DNA of 64,000 nt from Sulfobacillus acidophilus DSM 10332. GTDB taxonomy: Bacteria; Bacillota; Sulfobacillia; Sulfobacillales; Sulfobacillaceae. Both the position numbers and the translations under genes were made by a program. The DNA lies in NCBI GenBank assembly GCA_000237975.1, contig CP003179.1:2170001-2234000 (forward strand), read 5' to 3'. Below, in pieces: positions 8,616-17,186 of this stretch (its first letter is position 1; each line of letters begins with the position of its first letter). Below the pieces are notes generated by a model. That model did not search any database, had not been told where the DNA came from, and was given only the letters and a program-made list of their open reading frames with translations.

Positions 8616-9629
8616 ATGCCCCAGGGCGCAAAAGTACTTGAATTAATCGGGAATCAACCCCGAACGTGGGCCTCTTATGAACATTCGGAACCGCTTTTAG
8701 GTAAGGCGCCCTATCTCTTCACCGGCAGCGGCTCCTCGTACTATTTGGCCCAAGTCGCCGCCGCTATTTGCCAGCGGCTCGGCATCGCCGCTCACGCGGT
8801 GCCGGCCGGCGATATTATGATGGAACCCCGAGTCGTTCTCGCCGGTTATGCGACCGTCGTCACTATATCCCGATCGGGTCAGACGACCGAAGCCGTGACA
8901 GCGGCCCGGACAGCCAAGCAATCCGGCCTGACCGTGGTGGCCGCGACATGCCGCGAAGACGGGGAAGTGACAACCTTTGCGGATCAGATTCTTTTGGCCG
9001 ACCATGCCGATGATCAAACGGTTGTCATGATCCGGTCATTTACCAGCATGCTTTATCAATTGCAACGAGCTTTAGAAAGCGCCTTGGGCTTGTCTCCCTC
9101 CCTTACGCGCACGGTAGTGGATCACGCGGCGTCGGTCATCGCCCGCTCCGATGCCTTAAAGCAGGACTATCTGATGTCGCCGCCCCGACGAACCTATATA
9201 CTGGGCAGTGGGGTACGCTATGGAATAGCTCAAGAAGGAGCGTTAAAAATGCAGGAAATGGCCGGGACCTCGGCATTGGCCTTTCACACGCTGGAATTTC
9301 GCCACGGGCCATGGGGACCGTTAAGCGCGCAGGACATGGTCGTATTGTTGGGCCAGGAAAGTTTGGCGTCCTACGAGGCAAGTTTGTACCGCGACTTAAC
9401 CCGACGGACCGACCGGATCGCTATTATCGCGTCCCAACGATGGTATGAAGAAGCTCAGGTCAATCCCACGAACATCTCGGTGGTGCTGCCCGACAACCGG
9501 GACTTATGGTGCGGACCGTTGGCGATCATTCCGTTACAGATGGCGGCCTGGGCGTGGACTATCAGCCTGGGACTGGATCCCGATCATCCCCAAAATCTCA
9601 ATGCGGTGGTTGTATTAGACCGTGACTAA
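8616..9629 (+). CDS. SIS-domain sugar-phosphate isomerase/deaminase (AgaS/GlmS C-domain type)
   Basis: The 337-residue product is two SIS domains. The first has FTGSGSSYYLAQVAA and TISRSGQTTEAVTAA (phosphosugar-binding Ser/Thr loops); the second has LGSGVRYGIAQEGALKMQEM and HTLEFRHGPWGPL, whose Glu corresponds to the catalytic base of GlmS/AgaS. It lacks a glutaminase domain. Family members convert amino-sugar or ketose/aldose phosphates, for example galactosamine 6-phosphate to tagatose 6-phosphate. With PfkB and class II aldolase nearby, a tagatose-6-phosphate route is plausible. Start ATG follows AAGGAGG by 10 bases. It overlaps the regulator gene by 8 bases. Confidence 0.87.
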   Translation: MPQGAKVLELIGNQPRTWASYEHSEPLLGKAPYLFTGSGSSYYLAQVAAAICQRLGIAAHAVPAGDIMMEPRVVLAGYATVVTISRSGQTTEAVTAARTAKQSGLTVVAATCREDGEVTTFADQILLADHADDQTVVMIRSFTSMLYQLQRALESALGLSPSLTRTVVDHAASVIARSDALKQDYLMSPPRRTYILGSGVRYGIAQEGALKMQEMAGTSALAFHTLEFRHGPWGPLSAQDMVVLLGQESLASYEASLYRDLTRRTDRIAIIASQRWYEEAQVNPTNISVVLPDNRDLWCGPLAIIPLQMAAWAWTISLGLDPDHPQNLNAVVVLDRD

Positions 9630-10461
9630 GAATCTGAACCCTTCACCCCAAGATCCCATAGCGTCCCGACAGCAGATGATTTTGGAGCTGTTAAAAACCC
9701 GGGGGCCGTTGACCCTGACCGAACTGGCTTCCTATTTCGAGTGTTCCACCGCCACCATCCGCCGGGACATTTTGGCACTGGAACGCCTGGGAGACATCCG
9801 GCGCTTTCACGGGGCGGTAGCCTTATCGGGCGTAACCGGTCCGGAAACATCGTTCCGGGAGAACGCCTTACGGTTTGCCTCCGAAAAAACCGCCATCGGC
9901 CGCATTCTCGCCGAATGGATCCCGGAAGACGCCATTGTCGGCCTTAACGGCGGTACCACGACCACCAGTGTCGCCAAACAGTTGTTGGCTGCGCGTCGCC
10001 GGGTCACCGTGGTGACCAACGCGGTGAATATCGCCCATCTGTTAAGCGACGGCGGCATCGACGTGGTGGTAATCGGAGGGGCCGTGAGTCCGCCGAACTA
10101 CGAGACGATTGGGCCCATTGCCATCCAATCGTTGGTCACGTTGCATCTGGATATTGTGGTCCTGGGCGCCAACGGCGTCGATCCTCGATTTGGGGTCACC
10201 ACCACGACGGAGCAGGAAGCTGCCGTCGGTCGGGCTTTTGCCGAACGGTCCGATCGGGTAATCATTGCGGCCGACCACTCTAAACTAAACCGGAATTCGC
10301 TGTTCCAAATGCTCGAATGGAACCAGGTTGACGATCTGGCCACCGATAGTCAAAGCGTTTCGGTTGTCGCGGGCTGGGCTCCGCAGGCGGAACCACTTAT
10401 GACATACGAGGATGCGGTTCTTTATCATTTACGTTCGGAACTGCCCGGCCGGCTTGAGTAG
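9622..10461 (+). CDS. DeoR-family transcriptional regulator
   Basis: The 279-residue product starts at a GTG inside the end of the SIS gene. An N-terminal winged helix (MILELLKTRGPLTLTELASY, then STATIRRDILALERLG) is the classic DeoR DNA-binding motif. The sensor domain has GLNGGTTTTSVAKQL (phosphosugar loop), VVTNAVNIAHLL and LGANGVDPRFGVTT. DeoR proteins usually repress sugar operons and let go when a phosphosugar from the pathway binds. It is placed between the isomerase and the transporter and probably controls both, plus the divergent GH4 operon. The C-terminus (about residues 235-279) is slightly longer than in typical members. Confidence 0.9.
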   Translation: MTKNLNPSPQDPIASRQQMILELLKTRGPLTLTELASYFECSTATIRRDILALERLGDIRRFHGAVALSGVTGPETSFRENALRFASEKTAIGRILAEWIPEDAIVGLNGGTTTTSVAKQLLAARRRVTVVTNAVNIAHLLSDGGIDVVVIGGAVSPPNYETIGPIAIQSLVTLHLDIVVLGANGVDPRFGVTTTTEQEAAVGRAFAERSDRVIIAADHSKLNRNSLFQMLEWNQVDDLATDSQSVSVVAGWAPQAEPLMTYEDAVLYHLRSELPGRLE

Positions 10462-10684
10462 GGCATTGTCCTTTTTGCTAAATTTTTTCATAATCGCAAT
10501 TCTTGTGCAGGAATTTGTTCGCTTTATGGAGAAGATTTAGTCACACTTAGCCGATATAGTTCACAAAATCGTGCATCACATGAAGAATTCTTATCGTCTA
10601 ATGGTGTCTCGTTCATAGCCATGGCCGTTGGTAGTGTGTTGTCAATGTTGAGTTCACGAAAATCCAAAAAGGAGTGCGACGTGG

Positions 10685-12013
10685 ATGAAAGCCAAAACGT
10701 TTATTGCTTCCGTATCTGCGGCGGTGTTAATGAACGGTCTTTCGGCGTGCGGATCAACCACCGGAACCAGTCCTGCCGCCGGATATGTCCCGGGAAGTAT
10801 CAACCGGCAGTTCGCCGGTACGACGATTACCGTGCTGTTGCCCCCCTGGGGAGCCATGCCCGCATCACAGCTCGCCAAATTTACCAAGGAAACCGGGATC
10901 CATGTCAATCTGGAAATCATGCCGTGGGACGATATCCATGACAAGGTGGTGACCGCCGAAGCGGCCCACGTCTCACCGGCAGACGTGACCGAGGTAGACT
11001 GGTCATGGGTTGGCCAATTCGGCGACACCGGGTGGTATACCCCCTTAAATCATCTCATTTCGCCCACCGCCCTCAAAAATTCCCTCGTCGCCAACATTTT
11101 CACGGTCCACCATCAATTAATTGCCATGCCGTACAACTTTGATTTTCGGGAAACCACGCTGAATTGGAAGGACTTTCAAGAAGCCGGGATTACCACCGTA
11201 CCCACCACCTGGGCCCAACTGCTGGCGGACGCCAAACTAATCAAAGCCAAAGGCATTGTCCAATATCCCATCGGCATGCCCCTGTCGATTACCGAAGGCA
11301 CCTCGACCGATACCTGGTATACGTTGATCAAGTCTGCGGGCGGCCAAATCTTTGGGCCGAATTGGACCCCCTTGTTTACGGCACCTAACTCCATCGGAGC
11401 GCAAGCGTTGGAATACATTAAAACGCTCTACCAAGACGGACTGGTTCCACCTGGCGAGGTGCAACTCACCGACGTCCAGACTGCCACACTGTTCGCCCAA
11501 AACAAGGTAGCGGCGCTGCTTGGCGCCACTCCCATCGACTTGTCGGAATTTCTTTCCCCTCAAACGTCGACCGTGTATAAAGACGACATTCGGATTATCC
11601 GGGTGCCCGGATTGCCGGGTCATCCGAGCGGCGTGTACGGATTGCCGGAGGGTCTGGGCATTCCGAAGCTGTCGACCCATCAAGGGGCGGCCGCGGAATT
11701 TATCAACTGGTGGATGCAAACGCCCCAATTGATGGTGTCGTATCACAATCCCAACATGGGCAATCCGCCCCCGGAAAAATATGCGCTCGACCAACTCATT
11801 CGAACTGGGCAACTGGCCCAAGGTCAAGAAATCGAAACGTTGTTGAAACAAGTCACCCCGTTGTTCCCGCAGGGGACTCCACCCTGGTATCCCCAATTTT
11901 CCACCGATGTTGCCACGATGGTGCAATCCGTAGTCGAAAACCGGATCCAACCGCTGCCTGCCCTTCAACAATTGGCCAACGAAGTCCATGCCATCGTTCA
12001 TCAAGGGGGATAA
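10685..12013 (+). CDS. Sugar ABC transporter substrate-binding lipoprotein
   Basis: A 442-residue family-1 solute-binding protein. The N-terminus MKAKTFIASVSAAVLMNGLS is followed by the lipobox Ala-Cys at residue 22, so it would be lipid-anchored outside the membrane. GTTITVLLPPWG, KFTKETGIHVNLEIMPWDD, EVDWSWVGQF and PEGLGIPKLSTHQGAAAEFI are typical of maltose- or oligosaccharide-binding homologues. AAAAAGGAGTGCG gives a strong ribosome site before the ATG. Two permease genes follow at 3 bases and a 1-base overlap, one transcript. Ligand unknown; the GH4 enzymes suggest a glycoside. Confidence 0.92.
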   Translation: MKAKTFIASVSAAVLMNGLSACGSTTGTSPAAGYVPGSINRQFAGTTITVLLPPWGAMPASQLAKFTKETGIHVNLEIMPWDDIHDKVVTAEAAHVSPADVTEVDWSWVGQFGDTGWYTPLNHLISPTALKNSLVANIFTVHHQLIAMPYNFDFRETTLNWKDFQEAGITTVPTTWAQLLADAKLIKAKGIVQYPIGMPLSITEGTSTDTWYTLIKSAGGQIFGPNWTPLFTAPNSIGAQALEYIKTLYQDGLVPPGEVQLTDVQTATLFAQNKVAALLGATPIDLSEFLSPQTSTVYKDDIRIIRVPGLPGHPSGVYGLPEGLGIPKLSTHQGAAAEFINWWMQTPQLMVSYHNPNMGNPPPEKYALDQLIRTGQLAQGQEIETLLKQVTPLFPQGTPPWYPQFSTDVATMVQSVVENRIQPLPALQQLANEVHAIVHQGG

Positions 12014-12016
12014 TCG

Positions 12017-12958
12017 GTGTCTCGTCCATTGGCATCCAATTTGCCGCCGGTTGACCGTCCTGCATGGAAAGTGCGGCGGCGTGCGTCATTAGGTAAGGGC
12101 CTTAAACCCTACCTAATGGTGGCGCCGGCCGTGGTCATCATTGCCGGATTGGTGTTATACCCGTTATTTTTGAGTCTGGTCACCAGTCTTCGCGTGGACA
12201 ACGTGTTGTTCCCCGGCGTGCACCGCTTTATCGGATTAACCAATTATCAAAACGTTCTTTCGGACCCGTCGTTTCAGTTGGCCGTCAGAAATACCGCCAT
12301 TTACTTTCTGGCCGGTTCGTTCGGGGTGCTGACGGGTTCCTTGATTATCGCCATGTGGTTACACAACCTCTCTTTGAAATGGCGTGGATTTTTTCTCACT
12401 GTTGTCATTCTCCCCTGGGCAGTGCCGGGAGTGGTGACCGGCCTTCTCTGGTCGTTTATTTACAACCCGACCACAGGACTTCTCAATGCGATATTGCTCG
12501 ATTTGCACGTCATTAACCATGATATCGTTTGGTTAAACCATCCAGGGTTAAATCTTCTGCTGATCGTCATCGCGTTATTATGGCAGATTCTGCCGTTGAC
12601 GTCGGTCATTCTTTTGGCCGGTTTGGAAAGTATTCCCCCGTCAATCTATGAAGCTGCCCGAGTCGACGGATGTCATCCTTGGCACGCGTTCACCCATATC
12701 ACTCTCCCGCTCATCCGACCGGCGTTGGCTATCGCCATGGTCCAAACAGCGGTATTGACCATCGGAGTATTTGACCAGGTATACGTGCTGACCGGGTACG
12801 ATCCGAGTACCAAGTCAGTCATAATTCAAACCTATTTATATGCCTTTCAAAACCTGAACCTGGGTCAGGGAATCAGTGCCGCCATGCTGGTAACGTTGGG
12901 AATAACGGTCGTAGGATTTATCTATCTCCGGTTTCTTTATCGGGAGGTCAGTTATTAA
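12017..12958 (+). CDS. Sugar ABC transporter permease, MalF/UgpA type
   Basis: The 313-residue protein begins at GTG 3 bases after the lipoprotein stop. A short basic N-terminus is followed by about six membrane helices; the first is LKPYLMVAPAVVIIAGLVLY. The cytoplasmic EAA loop that contacts the ATPase reads YEAARVDGCHPWHAFTHITL with the invariant Gly. It forms half of the transport channel with the next protein. No ATP-binding subunit is encoded nearby, so it must share a general MsmX/UgpC-type ATPase from elsewhere, as many Gram-positive carbohydrate importers do. Confidence 0.92.
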   Translation: MSRPLASNLPPVDRPAWKVRRRASLGKGLKPYLMVAPAVVIIAGLVLYPLFLSLVTSLRVDNVLFPGVHRFIGLTNYQNVLSDPSFQLAVRNTAIYFLAGSFGVLTGSLIIAMWLHNLSLKWRGFFLTVVILPWAVPGVVTGLLWSFIYNPTTGLLNAILLDLHVINHDIVWLNHPGLNLLLIVIALLWQILPLTSVILLAGLESIPPSIYEAARVDGCHPWHAFTHITLPLIRPALAIAMVQTAVLTIGVFDQVYVLTGYDPSTKSVIIQTYLYAFQNLNLGQGISAAMLVTLGITVVGFIYLRFLYREVSY

Positions 12959-13791
12959 TGATGCGACGTATCGCGTTGACGGTCGGCGGAATCCTCATCA
13001 GCTTGTGGAGTTTGGGGCCGATTTATTGGGCCTTGGTCTTGAGTCTCATGAACCCGGTTCAACTGCTGTCCGCCCAACCGTCCTTTGTGCCCTATCCGGC
13101 CACCTTGCGTTATTTTGCGCAACTCCTTTCATCCGCTAACGGCGACAACACCTCGTTCTTACATGTAGCGTTGAGCTCGATTATCGAAACGTCGGTAACC
13201 ACCCTTATCACCATCGTGGTAGCCACGATGGCCGGATATGCGTTTGCCCGGTACCGATTTCGCGGATCGCAGGTCTTGTTCCTTACCATTATCGCAACGA
13301 TGGCGCTGCCGGTATATGCCGTCATTATCCCCTTGTTTCAGCTCATGACGCAATTAAATCTGGTCGGAACATATATCGGGGTGATTCTGGTGGAAGTTTC
13401 GGCGACCTTGCCATTGGCTATTTGGCTGATGCGCAGCTTTATCGCCTCGTTGCCGCCCTCGCTGGAAGAAGCTGCCTTGATCGATGGGGCCACCCACTTC
13501 ACCATGATTCGGGAGATTGTTCTACCCCTGATCGGTCCAGGCCTGTCGTCTACCACCATAGTGGTGTTTTTAACCACTTGGAGCCAATTTCTCATCCCTT
13601 TGACGTTTGCTCCAACTGCCAACGTTGAGCCGTTAACTGTGCTCATCACGCAATTCGTCAGTAAATACGCCATTAATTACGGACTTCAGGCGGCCGCTGG
13701 GCTTCTCGCATTGCTCCCGCCAATCCTGGTGGTACTACGATTTAATAGAAGTCTCTTACGCGGCTTACTGACGGGAGCGGTTACCTCTTAA
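12958..13791 (+). CDS. Sugar ABC transporter permease, MalG/UgpE type
   Basis: The 277-residue partner permease starts one base inside the end of the previous gene (TAATG). It has an N-terminal helix (TVGGILISLWSLGPIYWALV), five further helices, and the EAA loop LEEAALIDGATHFTMIREIV. With the upstream MalF-like protein and lipoprotein it forms an incomplete importer lacking its own ATPase. No clear terminator follows; 13792-13878 holds no gene. Confidence 0.92.
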   Translation: MMRRIALTVGGILISLWSLGPIYWALVLSLMNPVQLLSAQPSFVPYPATLRYFAQLLSSANGDNTSFLHVALSSIIETSVTTLITIVVATMAGYAFARYRFRGSQVLFLTIIATMALPVYAVIIPLFQLMTQLNLVGTYIGVILVEVSATLPLAIWLMRSFIASLPPSLEEAALIDGATHFTMIREIVLPLIGPGLSSTTIVVFLTTWSQFLIPLTFAPTANVEPLTVLITQFVSKYAINYGLQAAAGLLALLPPILVVLRFNRSLLRGLLTGAVTS

Positions 13792-13878
13792 TAATCCAAA
13801 CCCGACTTTATTTATCGATATGCTTCGCTCATCGGAGCCAACCGCGATACACTAACCAAAATCGTTCCAAAAACTGCT

Positions 13879-14244
13879 ATGCTTATAGGCACGGGGGTTT
13901 TGAACATGGAGGTTCATGAGTTGATGTCCGAGCGTCAAGAATACCAGGAATACCTGTGGCAAATGGCTCGCCACATTGCCCAACAGCTACATGCGTGGGG
14001 CGTGTCAAAGGTCATTTTGTTTGGATCACTGGCCCGCGGTCAAGCCCGAAAACATAGTGATATCGATCTCGCGGTGGTTTGGTATACAGACCTGCCGCCC
14101 CTCGAACGAGCGGCAGCACTTTATCGCCGCTTAGGACCGCTCTCGGTTCCGGTTGACATCATCGTGCTCACTCCCGAGGAAGCCGACCCTGCCCGTCTCA
14201 TCCAATTCGGCCAAAGCATCTTTAAAGAAGGGATCGCGTTATGA
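13879..14244 (+). CDS. Minimal nucleotidyltransferase (MNT/MntA-like)
   Basis: The 121-residue product has the polymerase-beta-type motif: LFGSLARGQARKHSDIDLAV carries the GSxARG loop and the DxD metal pair, with a third acidic residue in VPVDIIVL. Stand-alone MNT proteins often form toxin-antitoxin pairs with HEPN ribonucleases, adding AMP groups to silence the toxin. The start is uncertain: codons at 13879, 13906 and 13924 are all in frame, and GGAGG at 13908-13912 would best serve TTG 13921 or ATG 13924. An ATGA overlap joins it to a 10-codon reading frame that looks like a truncated partner. Confidence 0.8.
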   Translation: MLIGTGVLNMEVHELMSERQEYQEYLWQMARHIAQQLHAWGVSKVILFGSLARGQARKHSDIDLAVVWYTDLPPLERAAALYRRLGPLSVPVDIIVLTPEEADPARLIQFGQSIFKEGIAL

Positions 14245-14273
14245 AAAGTTCTTGGATTGAGGACGCCGCATAA
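14241..14273 (+). pseudogene. 10-codon remnant, possibly the start of a HEPN partner gene
   Basis: An ATG overlapping the MNT stop (ATGA) and preceded by AAGAAGGGA encodes only MKSSWIEDAA before TAA. The position, coupling and W-x-E-x-A pattern are what one sees at the start of HEPN-domain partners of MNT genes. The rest is absent from the following sequence in any frame that I could recognise. It is read as the stump of a deleted partner gene; a functional micropeptide is less likely. The HEPN link is inference. Confidence 0.35.
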
Positions 14274-14739
14274 AGCCGCGATCTGTCCTTCCCTTCCTAT
14301 CATGACCACCCTAATGATTAACGGGTTTTTCCGCTTTTTGGGTGTTACGGTCCACGTTCTTATGCGAGACGTCAACTATGTCGTCTCGTTCAGGAATTCG
14401 GTCGGCAGTTTGGGGGATTTTTTGGCCCTTGAGCCAATCGGACGGATACCGGTTCGTTAACCGGCTCTCTTTATCCCTCCCAATGATTTTTGGCATTAGG
14501 CGCTGCATGGGCCTTGGCTGCGGCAAGAGCGGAGTCTGCTAAAAGCTGTATATCAGGCGAAGTCTAAGCCGATCGTTCGACAAGTTGTCTCGCACGCCTG
14601 GTTTATCATACCGTTAACGGCTTGTCCGTCGGTCAACGGACAGAAGGCATCGCGGATGAAACCCGATCGGGCAAGTCAGAGAATTCCCGAACCCGATTGC
14701 AGGCTACCCAAAGATTAAATCCTTGAGGAGGTCCTAACG
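14274..14739. other. Gene-poor gap after the MNT stump
   Basis: No reading frame in these 466 bases has a convincing ribosome site or recognisable motif. A small hairpin (CGAGACG at 14365-14371, CGTCTCG at 14382-14388) is present without a T-run. GAGGAGG at 14725-14731 is the ribosome site of the next, broken gene. This may be where the remainder of the MNT partner was lost. Confidence 0.5.
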
Positions 14740-15991
14740 ATGTCCCAGACTGATACGACGGTATTTGTCCAACGGTTCACCCATGGACTTATCGGACCCG
14801 ACACCGGATTTTTTACCACCATTCCCAGTGGGGGCCGGATTCGGGCCGTCACCCCGCCCGGGTGCTGGGGACCCATGATTACCCCAGATTTTCGGGGCGG
14901 ACATGAAGTGACCCAGCCGGTATATGTAGAAGGCGCCGATGTCGGTGATGCGATCGCGTTATATATTGAAAACGTGACCGTGCTATCGACGGCGGCCAGC
15001 ACCGGAACCATGCGGGTAAACGAGCGGGCGTTTGACGGCGACGCCTTCGTGGCGAAAAAATGTCCCGGGTGTGGTCGTCCGTGGAACAGCCATCCGCTGC
15101 ATTCATTGTGGGACGGAAGCCAGCCCCTTTCATTTTCAACAAGGGTATACGGTCGTATTCGATGCCGAAAGGCAAGTGGCTGTCGCAGTTAATCAAGAAA
15201 ATGCCGAACGATTTGCCCGTCAAGCCAAAGAGTGGGCAGCCCTACCTGACCACAGCGAACAGTACCCCATTTTACTGTTTGCCGCCCACGAATTGGCCGG
15301 GTTTCCCGTCCGCGTCAGCCCCTGTATCGGAAACATCGGAACCATCCCCGCCAAGACCATCCCGGATTCCCATAACGCCGGAGACTTCGGCGCCTTTTTG
15401 GTTGACGCCCCGCATGAATACGCCTTAACCGCGGAGGAATTGGATGCGGTTCGCACGGACGTCCGACCGGGTGCCGTGCTCATCTGCCCGGTTAAAGTTC
15501 CCGGCGGCGGCATCTAGATGGGCGATGCCCACTCCATTATGGGGCGAGGCGAGCTCGCGGTTCACAGTATCGACATCACGGCCGATATCACCGTGCGAGC
15601 CGAACTTCTTAAGGGGGTAACTGTTCCGGGTCCGATCTTGCTACCGAATGCAGAGGATTTGCCGGCTATCGCAAAACCCCATACGCCGGATGAACGTCAG
15701 GCATTTCAACGATTAGCGGAACAATATGGCCTCCGGACGGACACCGAAATGGGGCCCGTACAATTTATCGGAACCGGCAAAGATTTGAATGCGGCAGTCG
15801 ATAATGCGATAGACCGGGCGCATCAGTTCCTCGGCATTTCACGGGATGAGGTCATGAATCGTGCCACCGTCACCGGGGAAGTGCAAATCACCCGGTTACC
15901 CGGCACGGTACAACTGTCCCTCTTGCTGCCCCGGCACCTTCTCGAAGCCAAAGGACTGTGGTCAGTGGTTCAAATGCAATACGGTCTATAA
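14740..15991 (+). pseudogene. Acetamidase/formamidase pseudogene (frameshift plus nonsense codon)
   Basis: Three pieces together make one acetamidase/formamidase-family protein, which hydrolyses short amides to ammonia and acid. Frame one runs from ATG 14740 through DAFVAKKCPGCGRP; frame two continues with GTAIRCIHCGTEASPFHF to a TAG at 15515-15517; the same frame carries on with MGDAHSIMGRGELAVHSIDI to 15991. The frame change lies near 15085-15095 in a spot where homologues have about ten more residues, so a small deletion is likely. The TAG falls within the conserved P-G-G-x-(Y)-x-G-D-x-H region, where a Tyr or similar residue is expected. Two independent lesions make it a pseudogene despite an intact strong ribosome site. 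Confidence 0.9.
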
Positions 15992-16026
15992 TCACCTTCA
16001 AAAGCAGCCGGTCCGGCTCGGATATG

Positions 16027-16074
16027 TCGAGGGCCGGATCGGCATGCCCCTGCGGCCCTCGATGCCTTTTTATA
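16027..16074 (+). terminator. Rho-independent terminator after the acetamidase pseudogene
   Basis: TCGAGGGCCG at 16027-16036 pairs perfectly with CGGCCCTCGA at 16053-16062 (10 bp stem, 16-base loop), followed by TGCCTTTTTA. It sits 36 bases after the pseudogene stop and before the converging secreted-protein gene. Confidence 0.75.
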
Positions 16075-16097
16075 ACGTCTGCCGCCGGTTTTGTCTG

Positions 16098-16742
16098 TTA
16101 TCGTACCGCCTCTTTAACAAACGATCCGCGCCGACGGAGCCCCCAGAAGCCAACGACTCCCAATCCGACTAACGGCACGCCAACCGCCCACGGAACTTCG
16201 GGCAATTGCCCGACAATACTTGGTGGGGGCGACGCCGTCACCGGAGCCGTGTCGAGTTTTTCATCGTCAAGCTGGTACATGTGAAAGACCGTGGTCGACG
16301 CCGCCGGTTGATTGACCAGTTGAATGGAAAAAGAATCTCCCGGCGACGCGGGCGTCGGCAGTTGAAATGCATACACGGCCGTAGCGCTTTGACCACCGCT
16401 CACGAAAGGATCCGGATTGGTCACCAACTGATAACTACTGAGATCCGTAGCCACCGGATTGCCGGTGGTAGTGTCGGTGATATCAATGCTCGGCATCGCA
16501 TTAGGATTTCCGCCCACCAATTGGGTGTCAGGAAATTCCCAGCTGCCGCCCTGATTGCCGGTGTCTAAGACGGTTATCGCCACGTCCACCGTTGTAAAGC
16601 CGCCGGACGACGATACGGACTGAATGCTTAAACCCGTGACCGTAAAAGACGGCGATTGAGTTGCCGCTAAGGCCGTCCCGCCGAATATGACCGCGCCGAC
16701 GGCCATGCCCGTGCCTAATAATGCTCGATACCGATGGATCAT
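16098..16742 (-). CDS. Secreted protein with C-terminal membrane anchor, unknown function
   Basis: Starting at ATG 16742, preceded by AAAGGGGG, the product has 214 residues. The N-terminus (MIHRYRALLGTGMAVGAVIF, cut likely after TALA) is a signal peptide. The body (about 30-165) is rich in Ser, Thr and beta-branched residues, with phrases such as TVDVAITVLDTGNQGGSWEF that suggest an Ig-like or DUF4352-type beta-sandwich; I do not recognise a named family. Near the end, WAVGVPLVGLGVVGFWGLRR is a membrane helix followed by basic residues, as in wall- or membrane-anchored surface proteins. It converges on the acetamidase pseudogene. An ATG 51 bases upstream is in frame but would spoil the signal peptide. 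Confidence 0.75.
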   Translation of the reverse strand: MIHRYRALLGTGMAVGAVIFGGTALAATQSPSFTVTGLSIQSVSSSGGFTTVDVAITVLDTGNQGGSWEFPDTQLVGGNPNAMPSIDITDTTTGNPVATDLSSYQLVTNPDPFVSGGQSATAVYAFQLPTPASPGDSFSIQLVNQPAASTTVFHMYQLDDEKLDTAPVTASPPPSIVGQLPEVPWAVGVPLVGLGVVGFWGLRRRGSFVKEAVR

Positions 16743-17186
16743 CGTCTCAGTTCCCCCTTTCTTGGGCATAGCGTTTCCGCCGACGTTTGCCATGCACCAT
16801 TCTTACTCTAACGCGACGACCCGACCTCTCAAGTTCCGATGTCCCTATCACCCGGCGTCTCATATCGAGTCTCACCGAATGGGGGAACTATAAGGGTCTG
16901 TCACGCACCGTAGAGGGGAACATTGAGCCGTTATGTCTTGAGCCCTCAGAAACCTTGAGCGCAACGAGCGGTATTATCAAATTTTTGTCGGCCTGTCCGT
17001 TAACGTTTCCTAAAAACATTTTTTTGCTTCGACCGCCGCCGGTCTCTGAGGGTCTCGATTGTCTTCATCTTCGTGAGAGTTCGGCTCGGGTAATACGCCA
17101 AGCACGCCCCCATGCCTGGCCCAGAATCGACGGATACCTCAGTAAGATGACCGTCATTTCATCCTCCGTCCGCCATCCGACCTTCT
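16743..17186. other. Gap between two minus-strand surface-protein genes
   Basis: These 444 bases carry no supported gene. The part next to 16742 must hold the promoter of the anchored surface protein. T-rich runs at about 17010-17025 do not sit behind a clear stem. I see nothing else. Confidence 0.5.

Noticed and set aside
14311-14526. 71-residue minus-strand frame
   Set aside because: TTG start with no ribosome site, no motif and no partner gene.
15515-15517. TAG read through as pyrrolysine in the acetamidase
   Set aside because: A separate frameshift lies upstream and no recoding gene or element is visible.
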